Assembly: GCA_949318235.1 (NCBI GenBank)
Contig: OX439135.1
Coordinates: forward strand, 28,032,587 to 28,096,586
DNA length: 64,000 bases
Direction: 5' to 3'
Source: Ecdyonurus torrentis
Lineage: Eukaryota > Arthropoda > Insecta > Ephemeroptera > Heptageniidae
The position numbers and the translations under genes were made by a program. The notes under the pieces are model-generated. The model worked only from the letters and a program-made list of their open reading frames with translations. It did not search any database and was not told the origin of the DNA. Each line of letters starts with the position of its first letter. Within the stretch, counting starts at the first letter, position 1. This document shows positions 49,781-61,157 of this stretch, piece after piece.

Positions 49781-50253
49781 GCAAAAACTGAGAGTGTTTA
49801 ATTTTTTTCGACTAAAGTGTAATAAACTTTTCATAAGACATTTCAAAGTGATACATTTCAGTTTAAACCGTAAGTCTGTAGCATTATTAGTTTCTGAAAT
49901 ATCATCAAAAATCGTTTTCACAATCTGAAAAACACAATTTTTTTCGAAATTTTTTTTCTTAATTTTGTTTTTAGAGGTGAATTTAGTACTATAGAGCGTT
50001 TTGCATCACTTTATTTCAAAACCGCATTTTTCCATCTTATTTAGAACTCGAGTTACAAACTTTTTTTTTCTTCATATGGGCTACAATGCTATAGACTTCG
50101 GTAAGAAAATACTAAAATTCTCAAAAACTGAAAAAGTTTAATTTTTGACAACAAAAGTGTAATAAACTCTTCATAAGACAATTCAAAGTGATACATTTCA
50201 GTTAAAACTGCAAGTCTGTAGCATTATTAGTTTCTGAGATATCATCAAAAATC
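49781..50253 (-). repeat. SatA partial array, inverted (copy 2)
   Basis: Duplicate of 24612-25084. Here TTTTGTTTTTAGAGGTG keeps the usual SatA sequence where copy 1 has TTTTTTTTTACAGGTG. Confidence 0.93.
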
Positions 50254-51937
50254 GTGACGCCATCACTGACTATTATTTTGATTTTAGTAGTTTATGAAGT
50301 AGGTCAGTGACGCCATCACTGACTACCAACTTGATTTTAGTGTTGTATGAAGTACATAAGTGACGTCATCACTGACTATCAACTTGACATTAGTTGTGTA
50401 TGAAGTAGATATGTGACGTCATCACTGACTATCAATTTGACTTTAGTATTGTATGAAGTAGATAAGTGACGTCATCACTGACTATTAACTTGACTATAGT
50501 TGTGTATAAAGTAGATATGTGACGTCATCACTAACTATCATCTTGACTTTAATTGTGTATAAATTAGATATGTGACGTTATCACTAACTATCTACTAGTA
50601 TTTAGTATCGTATGAAGCAGATATGTGACCTCATCACTGACTATCATCTTGACTTTAATAGTTTATGAAAGAGATAAGTTACTCCATCACTGACTATCAA
50701 CTTGACTTTAGTAGTGTATGGAAAAGATAAGTGAAGTCATCACTGACTATCAACTTGACTTTAGTGGTATATGAAGTAGATAAGTGACGCAATCACTGAC
50801 TATAAACTTGACTTTAGTAGTGTATGAGGTAGAAAAGTGACGTCATCACTGACTATAAATTTGAGTTTAGTTCTGTATAAAGTAGATAAGTGACGTCATC
50901 ACTGATTATCAACTTGTCTTTAGTAGTGTATGAAGTAAATTTGTGACATCATGACTGACTATCATCTTGACTTTAGTAGTGTATGAAGTAGATAAGTGAC
51001 GTCATCACTGACTATCAACTTGACTTTAGTAGTGTATGAAGTAGACAAGTGACGTCATCACTTATTATCATCTTGACTTTAGTTGTGTATGAAGTAGATA
51101 AGCGACGTTTTACTTAATTTCATCTTGACTTTTGTAGTGTATGAAGTAGATAAGTGACGTCATCACTGACAATCAACTTGACTTTAGTAGTTTATGGGGT
51201 AGATAAGTGACGTCATCTCTGACTATTAACTTGTCGTTAGTAGTGTATGAAGCATATATGTGACGTCATCACTGACTATCAACTTGACTTTAGTATTTAA
51301 TGAAGTGGATAAGTTAAGTCATAATTGTTTTTTAACTTGACTTTAGTTGTGTATGAAGTAGAGAACTGACGTCATAACTGTTAGTCAACTTGACTTTAGT
51401 AGTGTATAAAGTAGATAAGTTACGTCAATACTAACTATCAACTTAACTTCAGTTATGTATGAAGTAGATAAGTGACGCCATCTCTACTTCCATCTTGATT
51501 TTAGTATTGATGAAATAAATAAGTGACGTCATCACTGACTATCAACTTAACTTTAGTTGTTTACGTAGTAGATATGTGACGTCATCACTGACTATTAACA
51601 TGAATTTACTAGTTTTTGAAGTAGATATGTGACGTCATCACTGACTATCATTTTGACTTTAGTAGTGTATAAGGTAGATATGTGACGTCATCACTGTATA
51701 TCAACTTGACTAAAGTAGTGTATGAAGTAGATATGTGACGTCATCACTGACTATCAATTTGATTTTAGTTGTGTATGAATTATATAAGTGACGTCATTAC
51801 TGACTATCAACTGGTCTTTACTAGTGAATGAAATAGATAAGTGACGTCAACTTGATTTTAGTAGTGTATGAAGTAGAATTGCAACGTCAACACTGACTAT
51901 CAATTTGACTTTAGTAGTGTATGAAGTAGATAAGTGA
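50254..51937 (+). repeat. SatC array 5b
   Basis: About 32 units, duplicate of 25085-26768, with the same shortened unit near 51841. Confidence 0.95.
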
Positions 51938-54900
51938 ATTTTCTTACCGATGTCTATAGCATTGTAGCCCATATGAAGAAAAAAAAAGTTTGTAACTCAA
52001 GTTTTAATTGAGATGGGAAGTTGTGGTTTTGAAATAAAGTGATGCCAAACGCTCTATAGTACTAAATTCACCTCAAGAAACAAAATTGAGAAAAAAAAAA
52101 TTTCGAAAAAAATTGTGTTTTTCAGATTCTGAAAACGATTTTTGATGATATCTCAGAAACTAATAATGCTACAGACTTACGGTTTGAACTGAAATGTATC
52201 ACTTTGAAATGTCTTATGAAAAGTTTATAACACTTTAGTCGCAAAAACTAAAACTTTCTCAGTTTTTGAGAATTTTCGAATTTTCTTACCAAAGTTTATA
52301 GCATTGTAGCCCATATGAAGAAAAAAAAAGTTTGTAACTTGAGTTCTAATTGAGATGTAAAGTTGTAGTTTTGAAAAAAAGTAATGCAATACGCTCTATA
52401 GTACTAAATTCACCTCTAGAAACAAAATTGAGAAAAAAAAAATTTCGAAAAAAATTGTGTTTTTCAGATTCTGAAAACGATTTTTGATGATATCTCAGAA
52501 ACTAATAATGCTACAGACTTACGGTTTGAACTGAAATGTATCACTTTGAAATGTCTAACGAAAAGTTTATGACACTTTAGTCGCAAAAAATATAACTTTC
52601 TCAGTTTTTGAGAATTTTCGTATTTTCTTACCGAAGTCTATAGCATTGTAGCCCATATGAAGAAAAAAAAAGTTTGTAACTCGAGTTCCAATTGAGATAG
52701 AAAGTTTTGGTTTTGAAATAAAGTGATGCAAAATGCTCTTTAGTTTTAAATTCACCTTTAGAAACAAATTTGAGAAAAATAATTTTTCGAAAAAAATAGT
52801 GTTTTTCAGATTCTGAAAACGATTTTTGATAATATCTCAGAAACTAATAATGCTACAGACTTACGGTTTGAACTGAAATGTATCACATTGAAATGTCTTA
52901 TGAAAAATTTATTACACTTTAGTTGCAAAAAATAAAACTTTCTCAGTTTTTGAGAATTTTCGTATTTTCTTACCGAAGTCTATAGCATTGTAGCTCATAT
53001 ATATGAAGAAAAAAAAAGTTTGTAACTCGAGTTCTAATTGAGATGTAAAGTTGTGGTTTTGAAATAAAGTGATGCAAAACGCTCTATAGTACTAAATTTA
53101 CCTCTAGAAACAAAATTGAGAAAAAAAAATTTTCGAAAAAAATTGTGTTTTTCAGATTCTGAAAACGATTTTTGATGATATCTCAGAAACTAATAATGCT
53201 ACAGACTTACGGTTTGAACTGAAATGTATCACTTTGAAATGTCTAACGAAAAGTTTATGACACTTTAGTCGCAAAAAATAAAACTTTCTCAGTTTTTAAG
53301 AATTTTCGTATTTTCTTACCGAAGTCTATAGCATTGTAGCCCATATGAAGAAAAAAAAAGTTTGTAACTCGAGTTCCAATTGAGATAGAAAGTTTCGGTT
53401 TTGAAATAAAGTGATGCAAAATGCTCTTTAGTTTTAAATTCACCTTTAGAAACAAATTTGAGAAAAATAATTTTTCGAAAAAAATAGTGTTTTTCAGATT
53501 CTGAAAACGATTTTTGATGATATCTCAGAAACTAATAATGCTACAGACTTACGGTTTGAACTTAAATGTATCACATTGAAATGTCTAACGAAAAGTTTAT
53601 GACACTTTAGTCGCAAAAAATATAACTTTCTCAGTTTTTGAGAATTTTCGTATTTTCTTACCGAAGTCTATAGCATTGTAGCCCATATGAAGAAAAAAAA
53701 AGTTTGTAACTCGAGTTCCAATTGAGATAGAAAGTTTCGGTTTTGAAATAAAGTGATGCAAAATGCTCTTTAGTTTTAAATTCACCTTTAGAAACAAATT
53801 TGAGAAAAATAATTTTTCGAAAAAAATAGTGTTTTTCAGATTCTGAAAACGATTTTTGATGATATCTCAGAAACTAATAATGCTACAGACTTACGGTTTG
53901 AACTGAAATGTATCACATTGAAATGTCTTATGAAAAATTTATTACACTTTAGTCGCAAAAAATAAAACTTTCTCAGTTTTTGAGAATTTTCGTATTTTCT
54001 AACCGAAGTCTATAGCATTGTAGCTCATATATATATGAAGAAAAAAAAAGTTTGTAACTCGAGTTCTAATTGAGATGTAAAGTTGTGGTTTTGAAATAAA
54101 GTGATGCAAAACGCTCTATAGTACTAAATTTACCTCTAGAAACAAAATTTAAAAAAAAATTTTCGAAAAAAATTGTGTTTTTCAGATTCTGAAAACGATT
54201 TTTGATGATATCTCAGAAACTAATAATGCTACAGACTTACGGTTTGAACTGAAATGTATCACTTTGAAATGTCTAACGAAAAGTTTATGACACTTTAGTC
54301 GCAAAAAATAAAACTTTCTCAGTTTTTAAGAATTTTCGTATTTTCTTACCGAAGTCTATAGCATTGTAGCCCATATGAAGAAAAATAAAGTTTGTAACTC
54401 GAGTTCCAATTGAGATAGAAAGTTTCGGTTTTGAAATAAAGTGATGCAAAACGCTCTTTAGTTTTAAATTCACCTTTAGAAACAAATTTGAGAAAAATAA
54501 TTTTTCGAAAAAAATAGTGTTTTTCAGATTCTGAAAACGATTTTTGATGATATCTCAGAAACTAATAATGCTACAGACTTACGGTTTGAACTTAAATGTA
54601 TCACATTGAAATGTCTTATGAAAAATTTATTACACTTTAGTCGCAAAAAATAAAACTTTCTCAGTTTTTGAGAATTTTCGTATTTTCTTACCGAAGTCTA
54701 TAGCATTGTAGCCCATATATATGAAGAAAAAAAAAGTTTGTAACTCGAGTTCTAATTGAGATGTAAAGTTGTGGTTTTGAAATAAAGTGATGCAAAACGC
54801 TCTATAGTACTAAATTTACCTCTAGAAAAAAAATTGAGAAAAAAAAATTTTCGAAAAAAATTGTGTTTTTCAGATTCTGAAAACGATTTTTGATGATATC

Positions 54901-57100
54901 TCAGAAACTAATAATGCTACAGACTTACGGTTTGAACTGAAATGTATCACTTTGAAATGTCTAACGAAAAGTTTATGACACTTTAGTCGCAAAAAATAAA
55001 ACTTTCTCAGTTTTTAAGAATTTTCGTATTTTCTTACCGAAGTCTATAGCATTGTAGCCCATATGAAGAAAAAAAAAGTTTGTAACTCGAGTTCCAATTG
55101 AGATAGAAAGTTGCGGTTTTGAAATAAAGTGATGCAAAATGCTCTTTAGTTTTAAATTCAGCTTTAGAAACAAATTTGAGAAAAAAAATTTTCGAAAAAA
55201 ATTGTGTTTTTCAGATTCTGAAAACGATTTTTGATGATATCTCAGAAACTAATAATGCTACAGACTTACGGTTTAAACTGAAATGTATCACTTTGAAATG
55301 TCTAACGAAAAGTTTATGACACTTTAGTCGCAAAAAATAAAACTTTCTCAGTTTTTGAGAATTTTCGTATTTTCTTACCGAAGTCTTTAGCATTGTAGTC
55401 CATATGAAGAAAAAAAAAGTTTGTAACTCGAGTTCCAATTGAGATAGAAAGTTGCGGTTTTGAAATAAAGTGATGCAAAATGCTCTTTAGTTTTAAATTC
55501 ACCTTTAGAAACAAATTTGAGAAAAATAATTTTTCGAAAAAAATAGTGTTTTTCAGATTCTGAAAACGATTTTTGATGATATCTCAGAAACTAATAATGC
55601 TACAGACTTACGGTTTGAACTGAAATGTATCACATTGAAATGTCTTATGAAAAATTTATTACACTTTAGTCGCAAAAAATAAAACTTTCTCAGTTTTTGA
55701 GAATTTTCGTATTTTCTTACCGAAGTCTATAGCATTGTAGCCCATATGAAGAAAAAAAAAGTTTGTAACTCGAGTTCTAATTGAGATGTAAAGTTGTGGT
55801 TTTGAAATAAAGTGATGCAAAACGCTCTATAGTACTAAATTTACCTTTAGAAACAAAATTGAGAAAAAAAAATTTTCGAAAAAAATTGTGTTTTTCAGAT
55901 TCTGAAAACGATTTTTGATGATATCTCAGAAACTAATAATGCTACAGACTTACGGTTTGAACTGAAATGTATCACTTTGAAATGTCTTATGAAAAGTTAA
56001 TAACACTTTAGTCGCAAAAACTAAAACTTTCTCAGTTTTTGAGAATTTTCGAATTTTCTTACCGATGTCTATAGCATTGTAGCCCATATGAAGAAAAAAA
56101 AAGTTTGTAATTCGAGTTTTAATTGAGATGTAAAGTTGTGGTTTTAAAATAAAGTGATGCAAAACGCTCTATAGTACTAAATTCACCTTTAGAAACAAAT
56201 TTGAGAAAAAAAAATTTCGAAAAAAATTGTGTTTTTCAGATTCTGAAAACGATTTTTGATGATATCTCAGAAACTAATAATGCTACAGACTTACGGTTTG
56301 AACTGAAATGTATCACTTTGAAATGTTTAACGAAAAGTTTATGACACTTTAGTCGCAAAAAATAAAACTTTCTCAGTTTTTGAGAATTTTCGTATTTTCT
56401 TACCGAAATCTATAGCATTGTAGCCCATATGAAGAAAAAAAAAGTTTGTAACTCGAGTTCTAATTGAGATGTAAAGTTGTGGTTTTGAAATAAAGTGATG
56501 CAAAACGCTCTATAGTACTAAATTTACCTCTAGAAACAAAATTGAGAAAAAAAAAATTTCGAAAAACATTGTGTTTTTCAGATTCTGAAAACGATTTTTG
56601 ATGATATCTCAGAAACTAAAAATGCTACAGACTTACGGTTTGAACTGAAATGTATAACTTTGAAATGTCTAACGAAAAGTTTATGACACTTTAGTCGCAA
56701 AAAATAAAACTTTCTCAGTTTTTGAGAATTTTCGTATTTTCTTACCGAAGTCTATAGCATTGTAGCCCATATGAAGAAAAAAAAGGTTGTAACTCGAGTT
56801 CTAATTAAGATGTAAAGTTGTGGTTTTGAAATAAAGTAATGCGAAACGCTCTATAGTACTAAATTCACCTCTAGAAACAAAATTGCGAACAAAAAATTTT
56901 CGAAAAAAATTGTGTTTTTCAGATTCTGAAAACGATTTTTGATGATATCTCAGAAACTAATAATGCTACAGACTTACGGTTTGAACTGAATTGTATCACT
57001 TTGAAATGTCTAACGAAAAGTTAATTACACTTTAGTCGCAAAAAATAAAACTTTCTCAGTTTTTGAGAATTTTCGTATTTTCTTACCGAAGTCTATAGCA
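51938..57100 (+). repeat. SatA array 3
   Basis: About 15 units. Repeated pairs of units carry a TA-dinucleotide expansion after GTAGCTCATA or GTAGCCCATA (near 52993, 54023 and 54714; also 28504 in array 2), a marker for local higher-order repeats of two to three units. It ends at GTCTATAGCA followed by the inverted stub 57101-57140. Confidence 0.95.
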
Positions 57101-57140
57101 GTCTGTAGCATTATTAGTTTCTAAAATATCATCAAAAATT
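57101..57140 (-). repeat. SatA inverted stub at the A/C junction
   Basis: Third copy of the stub at 10043-10083. The preceding SatA reads GAAGTCTATAGCA rather than GAATTCTATAGCA. Confidence 0.85.
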
Positions 57141-57501
57141 GTGACGCCATCACTGACTATTATTTTAATTTTAGTAGTTTATGAAGTAGATAAGTGACGC
57201 CATCACTGACTACCAACTTGATTTTAGTGTTGTATGAAGTAGATAAGTGACGTCCTCACTGACTATCAACTTGACTTTATTTGTGTATTAAGTAGATATG
57301 TGACGTCATCACTGACTATCAATTTGATTTTAGTATTGTATGAAGTAGATAAGTGACGTCATCACTGACTATTAACTTGACTATAGTTGTGTATGAAGTA
57401 GGTATGTGACGTCATCACTAACTATCATCTTGACTTTAGTTGTGTATAAAGTAGATATGTGACGTTATCACTAACTATCTACTAGAATTTAGTAGCGTAT
57501 G
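57141..57501 (+). repeat. SatC array 6, left part
   Basis: About seven units, colinear with 10084-10444 (offset 47057), interrupted after AGTAGCGTATG by non-satellite DNA. Confidence 0.95.
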
Positions 57502-58190
57502 TATAACATATGGGGAAACGCCCCTCAAGTAATTTTATTTTTAAAAGTTCGCGGCCGAGTTTTGATTGCGGCGTCGAAAATTTCTCAAGTATTTTACTTG
57601 AGAATAGATCGCGTTTGTTGATGTTTTGAGAAGTTCTTTTGTATGTGTAATTTGGGTCCGTTTTATCACATACTGGACCTGTTTTAGTGTATTTAATCAA
57701 TATAAGAAGTAATTCTGCACGGCTGGAGATTACACGTAAGCATAAATATTATATAGGTATGTAATCATTTAAATGTGAAGTTAGCGTCATATTTTGGTGG
57801 GTGTTGTGGGTAAACAAAGGCTATAATAAAATTTATTTTTACATAGTATTTGGCTTATTTGAGGCCGAATATCTGAAATTAAATATGCATATGAGCACAG
57901 TTTGGTATAGTAAATGAGAACAATAAGTAATGGTGGTTGTTTAACTCATGAAATGAGATTTCTGAGTGATAAAAAAAGTGATTAAAAGTGGGTTTGTTTG
58001 ATTGAAGATTTGGTTCTCAAAACAAACTGTTGCATATTTACTGTGAATAATAAAGGGGAAAGGAGCACAGTTAAATAATAAATATCACCTTTATGCATAT
58101 TATCATATTTAAATCTCATATATTTTGGATTATATATGAATTTTAATTGACTTAAAGTGTGAGTAAAAGATAATTAAAATTTGTTGTATA
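57502..58190. other. Left part of the insertion, no gene seen
   Basis: Starts with a small hairpin (GGGGAAACGCCCC at about 57512) and a short GC-richer zone (GTTCGCGGCCGAG, GATTGCGGCGTCG), with ACTTGAGAA and TTCTCAAGT near 57570-57605 forming another inverted pair (CTCAAGTATTTTACTTGAG). The remainder is AT-rich. The minus-strand open frame 57482-57700 runs out of SatC into the insertion and has no recognisable domain. Confidence 0.5.
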
Positions 58191-58197
58191 ATGCAGT

Positions 58198-58380
58198 TTG
58201 TATGCATTTTGGGCCATAGCACTGATTGGTGGAAACGGGTTGCTATGGGGTACAGTGAGTGAGGCGGGCGAGTTGCTTGAGAAAATCACGAGCACAAGAG
58301 AGTTTTTGTCTCCAAAACACATGGCCTTATTTCTTAGGAGAAGGGGGTGGAAAAATGCAGTTTTAGCTAGGGGAGATTAG
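58198..58380 (+). CDS. Small open frame of unknown function
   Basis: 60 codons starting MYAFWAIALIGG and ending GWKNAVLARGD. The surrounding sequence (58170-58460) is richer in G and C than the AT-rich flanks, which suggests an exon, promoter-proximal or element-derived segment rather than chance alone. The middle (GELLEKITSTREFLSPKHM) reads like ordinary protein. A consensus splice donor (CAGTGAGTGAG) lies inside it at about 58252, so the frame may be fortuitous. No homologous family is recognised, no partner gene is adjacent, and no ribosome- or start-context evidence separates it from the alternative frame from ATG at 58192. Treat as a candidate only. Confidence 0.2.
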   Translation: MYAFWAIALIGGNGLLWGTVSEAGELLEKITSTREFLSPKHMALFLRRRGWKNAVLARGD

Positions 58381-59040
58381 ATTTTTTATGCAGCCGTCAG
58401 ATTTTTGGTGTGATTTTTGTGTCCTTGAACGCTTATAAGTAGCCTAAAATTTAACATTGCATTTTTTATGCATAGTAAAGCATACAAGAATTAAAATTAT
58501 TTATTTATTTATTTTTATTTATTATTAAAAATCATCAGTTTTTCATTTAATTTCACAACGTTCAAGCACACAAAAGTCATAATATTTTAGTATAGGTTAA
58601 AATATGTTTTATTGTCACTTCCAAACTTATAATTTTATTTAGTTTTGGTTTTATATTGATATTAATGAAATAATTTGATGGTCATTTTAATACAACATTT
58701 TTCAATATTGTTATATTTTTCTTTGTCAATAAATTTATAATTTATTTTGCTTGTTTAATGGTTCATTTTGAAATATTGAGAACATTTAAATTATTAAACA
58801 AGTATGATAATATTTCAAAACATAAATATTATAAAATTAAATTATTTCAATAATGTCATATATTTTTAATTACTGTATTTTGGGAAATAGTGCATGTCAT
58901 TTTTCAATAATAATTTTAACCGAAAAATTAGCATTTTTTATATGTTATATAGCAAAAGCGATGGATTATTTTTATTTTATAATATTTTCAAGTAAAATTA
59001 TTTTGTTCTTAAAATTCTAAAATTTTAATCATGGCAGTCA
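58381..59040. other. AT-rich spacer inside the insertion
   Basis: Extremely AT-rich, with a TTTA/TATTT simple-sequence stretch at about 58499-58527 and many AATAAA/ATTTTAAT motifs. No gene, splice site or RNA seen. Confidence 0.7.
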
Positions 59041-59123
59041 AGTTGAAAGAGAGAGGGAGGCAGTCGTGACGTTTCACCCTCAAAGAGCGTCATGATTGGT
59101 CCAGAGTCATCGAGAGGGGATGA

Positions 59124-59342
59124 TTCTGGAGAAATAGTTTACTCTTAAGGCTTGATCACGGCCATGTTAAGTCAGTCTTGGATAGGCAAACTATTGGTGA
59201 GGTAACGTGTGGCTCCCCAGCAGGGCAAAGCGCACCCTTCGTCAACGATCTTTATTTTAATGGCGTTAAAGTAGAGACAGAGTCTGGCTCCTTTGGTAAG
59301 TTTGAATACTTAACTTATCATAGTAATATTATCAAGTATTAA
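59124..59342 (+). pseudogene. Coding-like stretch, possibly element protease-like remnant
   Basis: An open frame without an ATG runs 72 codons between a TGA at 59121 and a TAA at 59340. The central part (GQSAPFVNDLYFNGVKVETE, then SGSFG, about 59216-59298) has the composition of real protein. Its hydrophobic-NGVKV-x-SGS pattern faintly recalls the start of an LTR-retrotransposon aspartic protease, but the expected Asp of the D-[ST]-G triad would be Glu, so activity is not implied. Alternatively it is an exon ending CTCCTTTG before GTAAGT at 59296. GC content is higher than on either side. No neighbouring reverse transcriptase or integrase is found. The family assignment is a guess; the coding character is more secure. 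Confidence 0.25.
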
Positions 59343-59447
59343 CATTACATACAGGGAGAGGAGTAACCTTTGTAAGTTTAAATACTTAGCTTACCCTGGT
59401 AATATTGTCAAGTATTAACATCACATTCAGGACGAGGAGTAATTATG
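59290..59447 (+). repeat. Direct repeat, two copies of about 76 bp
   Basis: GTAAGTTTGAATACTTAACT at 59296 recurs as GTAAGTTTAAATACTTAGCT at 59372. Each is followed by GTAATATT, TCAAGTATTAACAT, CACAT or TACAT, and GAGGAGTAA. The copies have diverged by several bases. Confidence 0.88.
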
Positions 59448-59688
59448 ATGAACGGTCAAGTGGTTAATTAATTGATGGTTGTTAAAGGATAAATTGGTCG
59501 TTATTTCATCATGCCTGTATATTATATTAAATTTTATACAGAAGGACAATAGTTAAAATTTAAAAGGAGTTGAGATTTTTTGGCTTTTTGTGCATTATGG
59601 AGTGGGGGAAACATCTCTTGTCTGAGAGGCAAAGTACAGTGGTGGTCAAAATTAATTTATTAATTTTGAGAGTTAAGTCGACGGTAGC

Positions 59689-60160
59689 GCCAAGTGGTGG
59701 TGGAAAGAAGTAAAAGTGGTTGCCAGTTTATAATATGGTCATTTTTCGAGTAGATGGCGGTATTATATACGAGAAGAGCCAAGTGGAGGCGGAACGATTT
59801 ATGGTGGTTGTTTTTATATAATATTGTAATATGGGGATATGCAATGTTATATAAGCGAGGTTATAGCCAAGTGGTGGCGGAACGAGTTAATGGTGGTTGC
59901 ATTTTTATAGTATTGCATAACATGGGGTATATGTAATACTGTAATGGAAAGTAGAGCCAAGTGGTGGCAGAAAATCGATTTATGGTGGTTGTTTTTATAT
60001 AATATTGTAATATGGGGATATGCAATGTTATATAAGCGAGGTTATAGCCAAGTGGTGGCGGAACGAGTTAATGGTGGTTGCATTTTTATAGTATTGCATA
60101 ACATGGGGTATATGTAATACTGTAATGGAAAGTAGAGCCAAGTGGTGGCAGAAAATAATA
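59689..60160 (+). repeat. 90-bp minisatellite (six core units, 181-bp dimer)
   Basis: The core GCCAAGTGGNGGNGG occurs at 59689, 59778, 59866, 59956, 60047 and 60137, spacings 88-91 bp. Alternate units are more alike: the 181-bp pair starting at 59796 (GATTTATGGTGGTTGTTTTT) is repeated at 59977 almost exactly. Unit types alternate between ATATGGGGATATGCAATG and ACATGGGGTATATGTAATAC. The open frame 59754-59936 is a by-product. Confidence 0.9.
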
Positions 60161-61016
60161 TAATGGCGATGTCATGATGGAGCGTGACAAAATACAATTC
60201 AATAGTTTGACATTCAATATTTTACAATTTTTGGCTTCAATTAAATTCAATAGTAATCATACAAAAAATTAATTCATATAATCCATTGTTTTCCAATTTT
60301 CATGCAATTAATAATTAATAATAAAATATTTTTAGGTGTTTATTATTTATTAATTATTACCAAATTTGAACATTTAAATTTTATATTTATAAAAATATTA
60401 TTTTTGTTCAACATTTCAATGTATAAGACTGTATCTTAAATATTTGTGACAATTAAAATATAATATGTTTTCTTTACAAACATATATACTTCAAACAGAA
60501 ATTTTGTGCATTCCCTATTTTACCTGATAGAACCTTATGATAATATTAAGTTAATTTTAATTAATTTTAACTTACACTAAATTTACTGATTTTATAATTT
60601 AAGCTTTTTGGCTATTTATTCTAAAATAAAATCTTCGTAATTAAATACTTGGTCATAATATCATATGAATTGATTGTTAAAATAAACCGAGTTGAAGTTG
60701 GTGGTTAAAGGTTTTAATAGTCAATAGAACAGCATCATATAATAATCAACATCAAAATTAGTCAATAAAAGAAATTGCAGGTCTTTATCAATTATTGATT
60801 AATTAGAATATTATTAATTCTTAATTAATAATATTCATCAAATATGACCAAAAATAGTCAAAGTAGTTTAAATTATGATTTTTTCTATTGATAGCTAATT
60901 AACCAATAGTCTAAAAAGCAACATTAAAAACTTCAAATATTCACTGAAGTGGTAGATTTCAAAGAAATTATCACTTCCAAAGTATCAATAGTTAAAATCT
61001 GTGACGCGGTGGTTTT
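60161..61016. other. AT-rich spacer inside the insertion
   Basis: Long AT-rich run with several TTAATTAAT-type stretches (60541-60570, 60795-60835). No gene, tRNA or splice-site pair is supported. Confidence 0.7.
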
Positions 61017-61019
61017 GAT

Positions 61020-61157
61020 ATCATATCTCTAAGACACAATATGAGCCTTCCACCACCAATGATGGGGCTGCAGAGACCTTCACTTCCAGACAACCACGAG
61101 TCCCAGGCTCGCCCCCCATCATTTCTACCAACCCCCAAAAGCCGCTACGTCACATAT
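61020..61157 (+). pseudogene. Coding-like end segment, running to the insertion border
   Basis: GC-rich stretch unlike the rest of the insertion. One frame is open from just after a TGA at 61017 to a TGA at 61157 and reads EPSTTNDGAAETFTSRQPRV then PGSPPIISTNPQKPLRHI. Another, from ATG at 61041, reads MSLPPPMMGLQRPSLPDNHE and continues into the first SatC bases. Both are proline- and serine-rich, as in a disordered protein tail. No domain is recognised. The stop of the first frame is formed at the satellite edge, so the original sequence may have been longer. It could be an exon captured by the inserted element; without a clear acceptor or donor this stays uncertain. Confidence 0.3.

Larger units (their letters stand above)
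47330..52587. repeat. 5.25-kb segmental duplication, copy 2
   Basis: Partner of 22161-27415 at a constant offset of 25169 bp. All internal array borders are conserved. Confidence 0.92.
57502..61154. mobile_element. 3.65-kb insertion in SatC flanked by TATG (class unknown)
   Basis: The uninterrupted target survives at 10441 (GTAGCGTATGAAGCAG) and in the paralogue near 38131. Here TATG occurs at both edges (57498-57501 and 61155-61158), so the insertion is bounded to the base and suggests a 4-bp target duplication. The ends TATAACATATGGGG and CGCTACGTCACA show only weak inverted similarity. No long terminal repeats, transposase or reverse transcriptase is visible. Contents: GC-richer starts and ends around long AT-rich stretches, a 76-bp direct repeat, a 90-bp minisatellite and short coding-like stretches. 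It may be a non-autonomous transposon or captured host DNA. Confidence 0.6.

Noticed and set aside
57502..61154. LTR retrotransposon or Helitron for the 3.65-kb insertion
   Set aside because: No terminal direct repeats, no primer-binding site with confidence, and no reverse transcriptase. For a Helitron, the 5' TC, 3' CTRR hairpin end and A/T target are absent.
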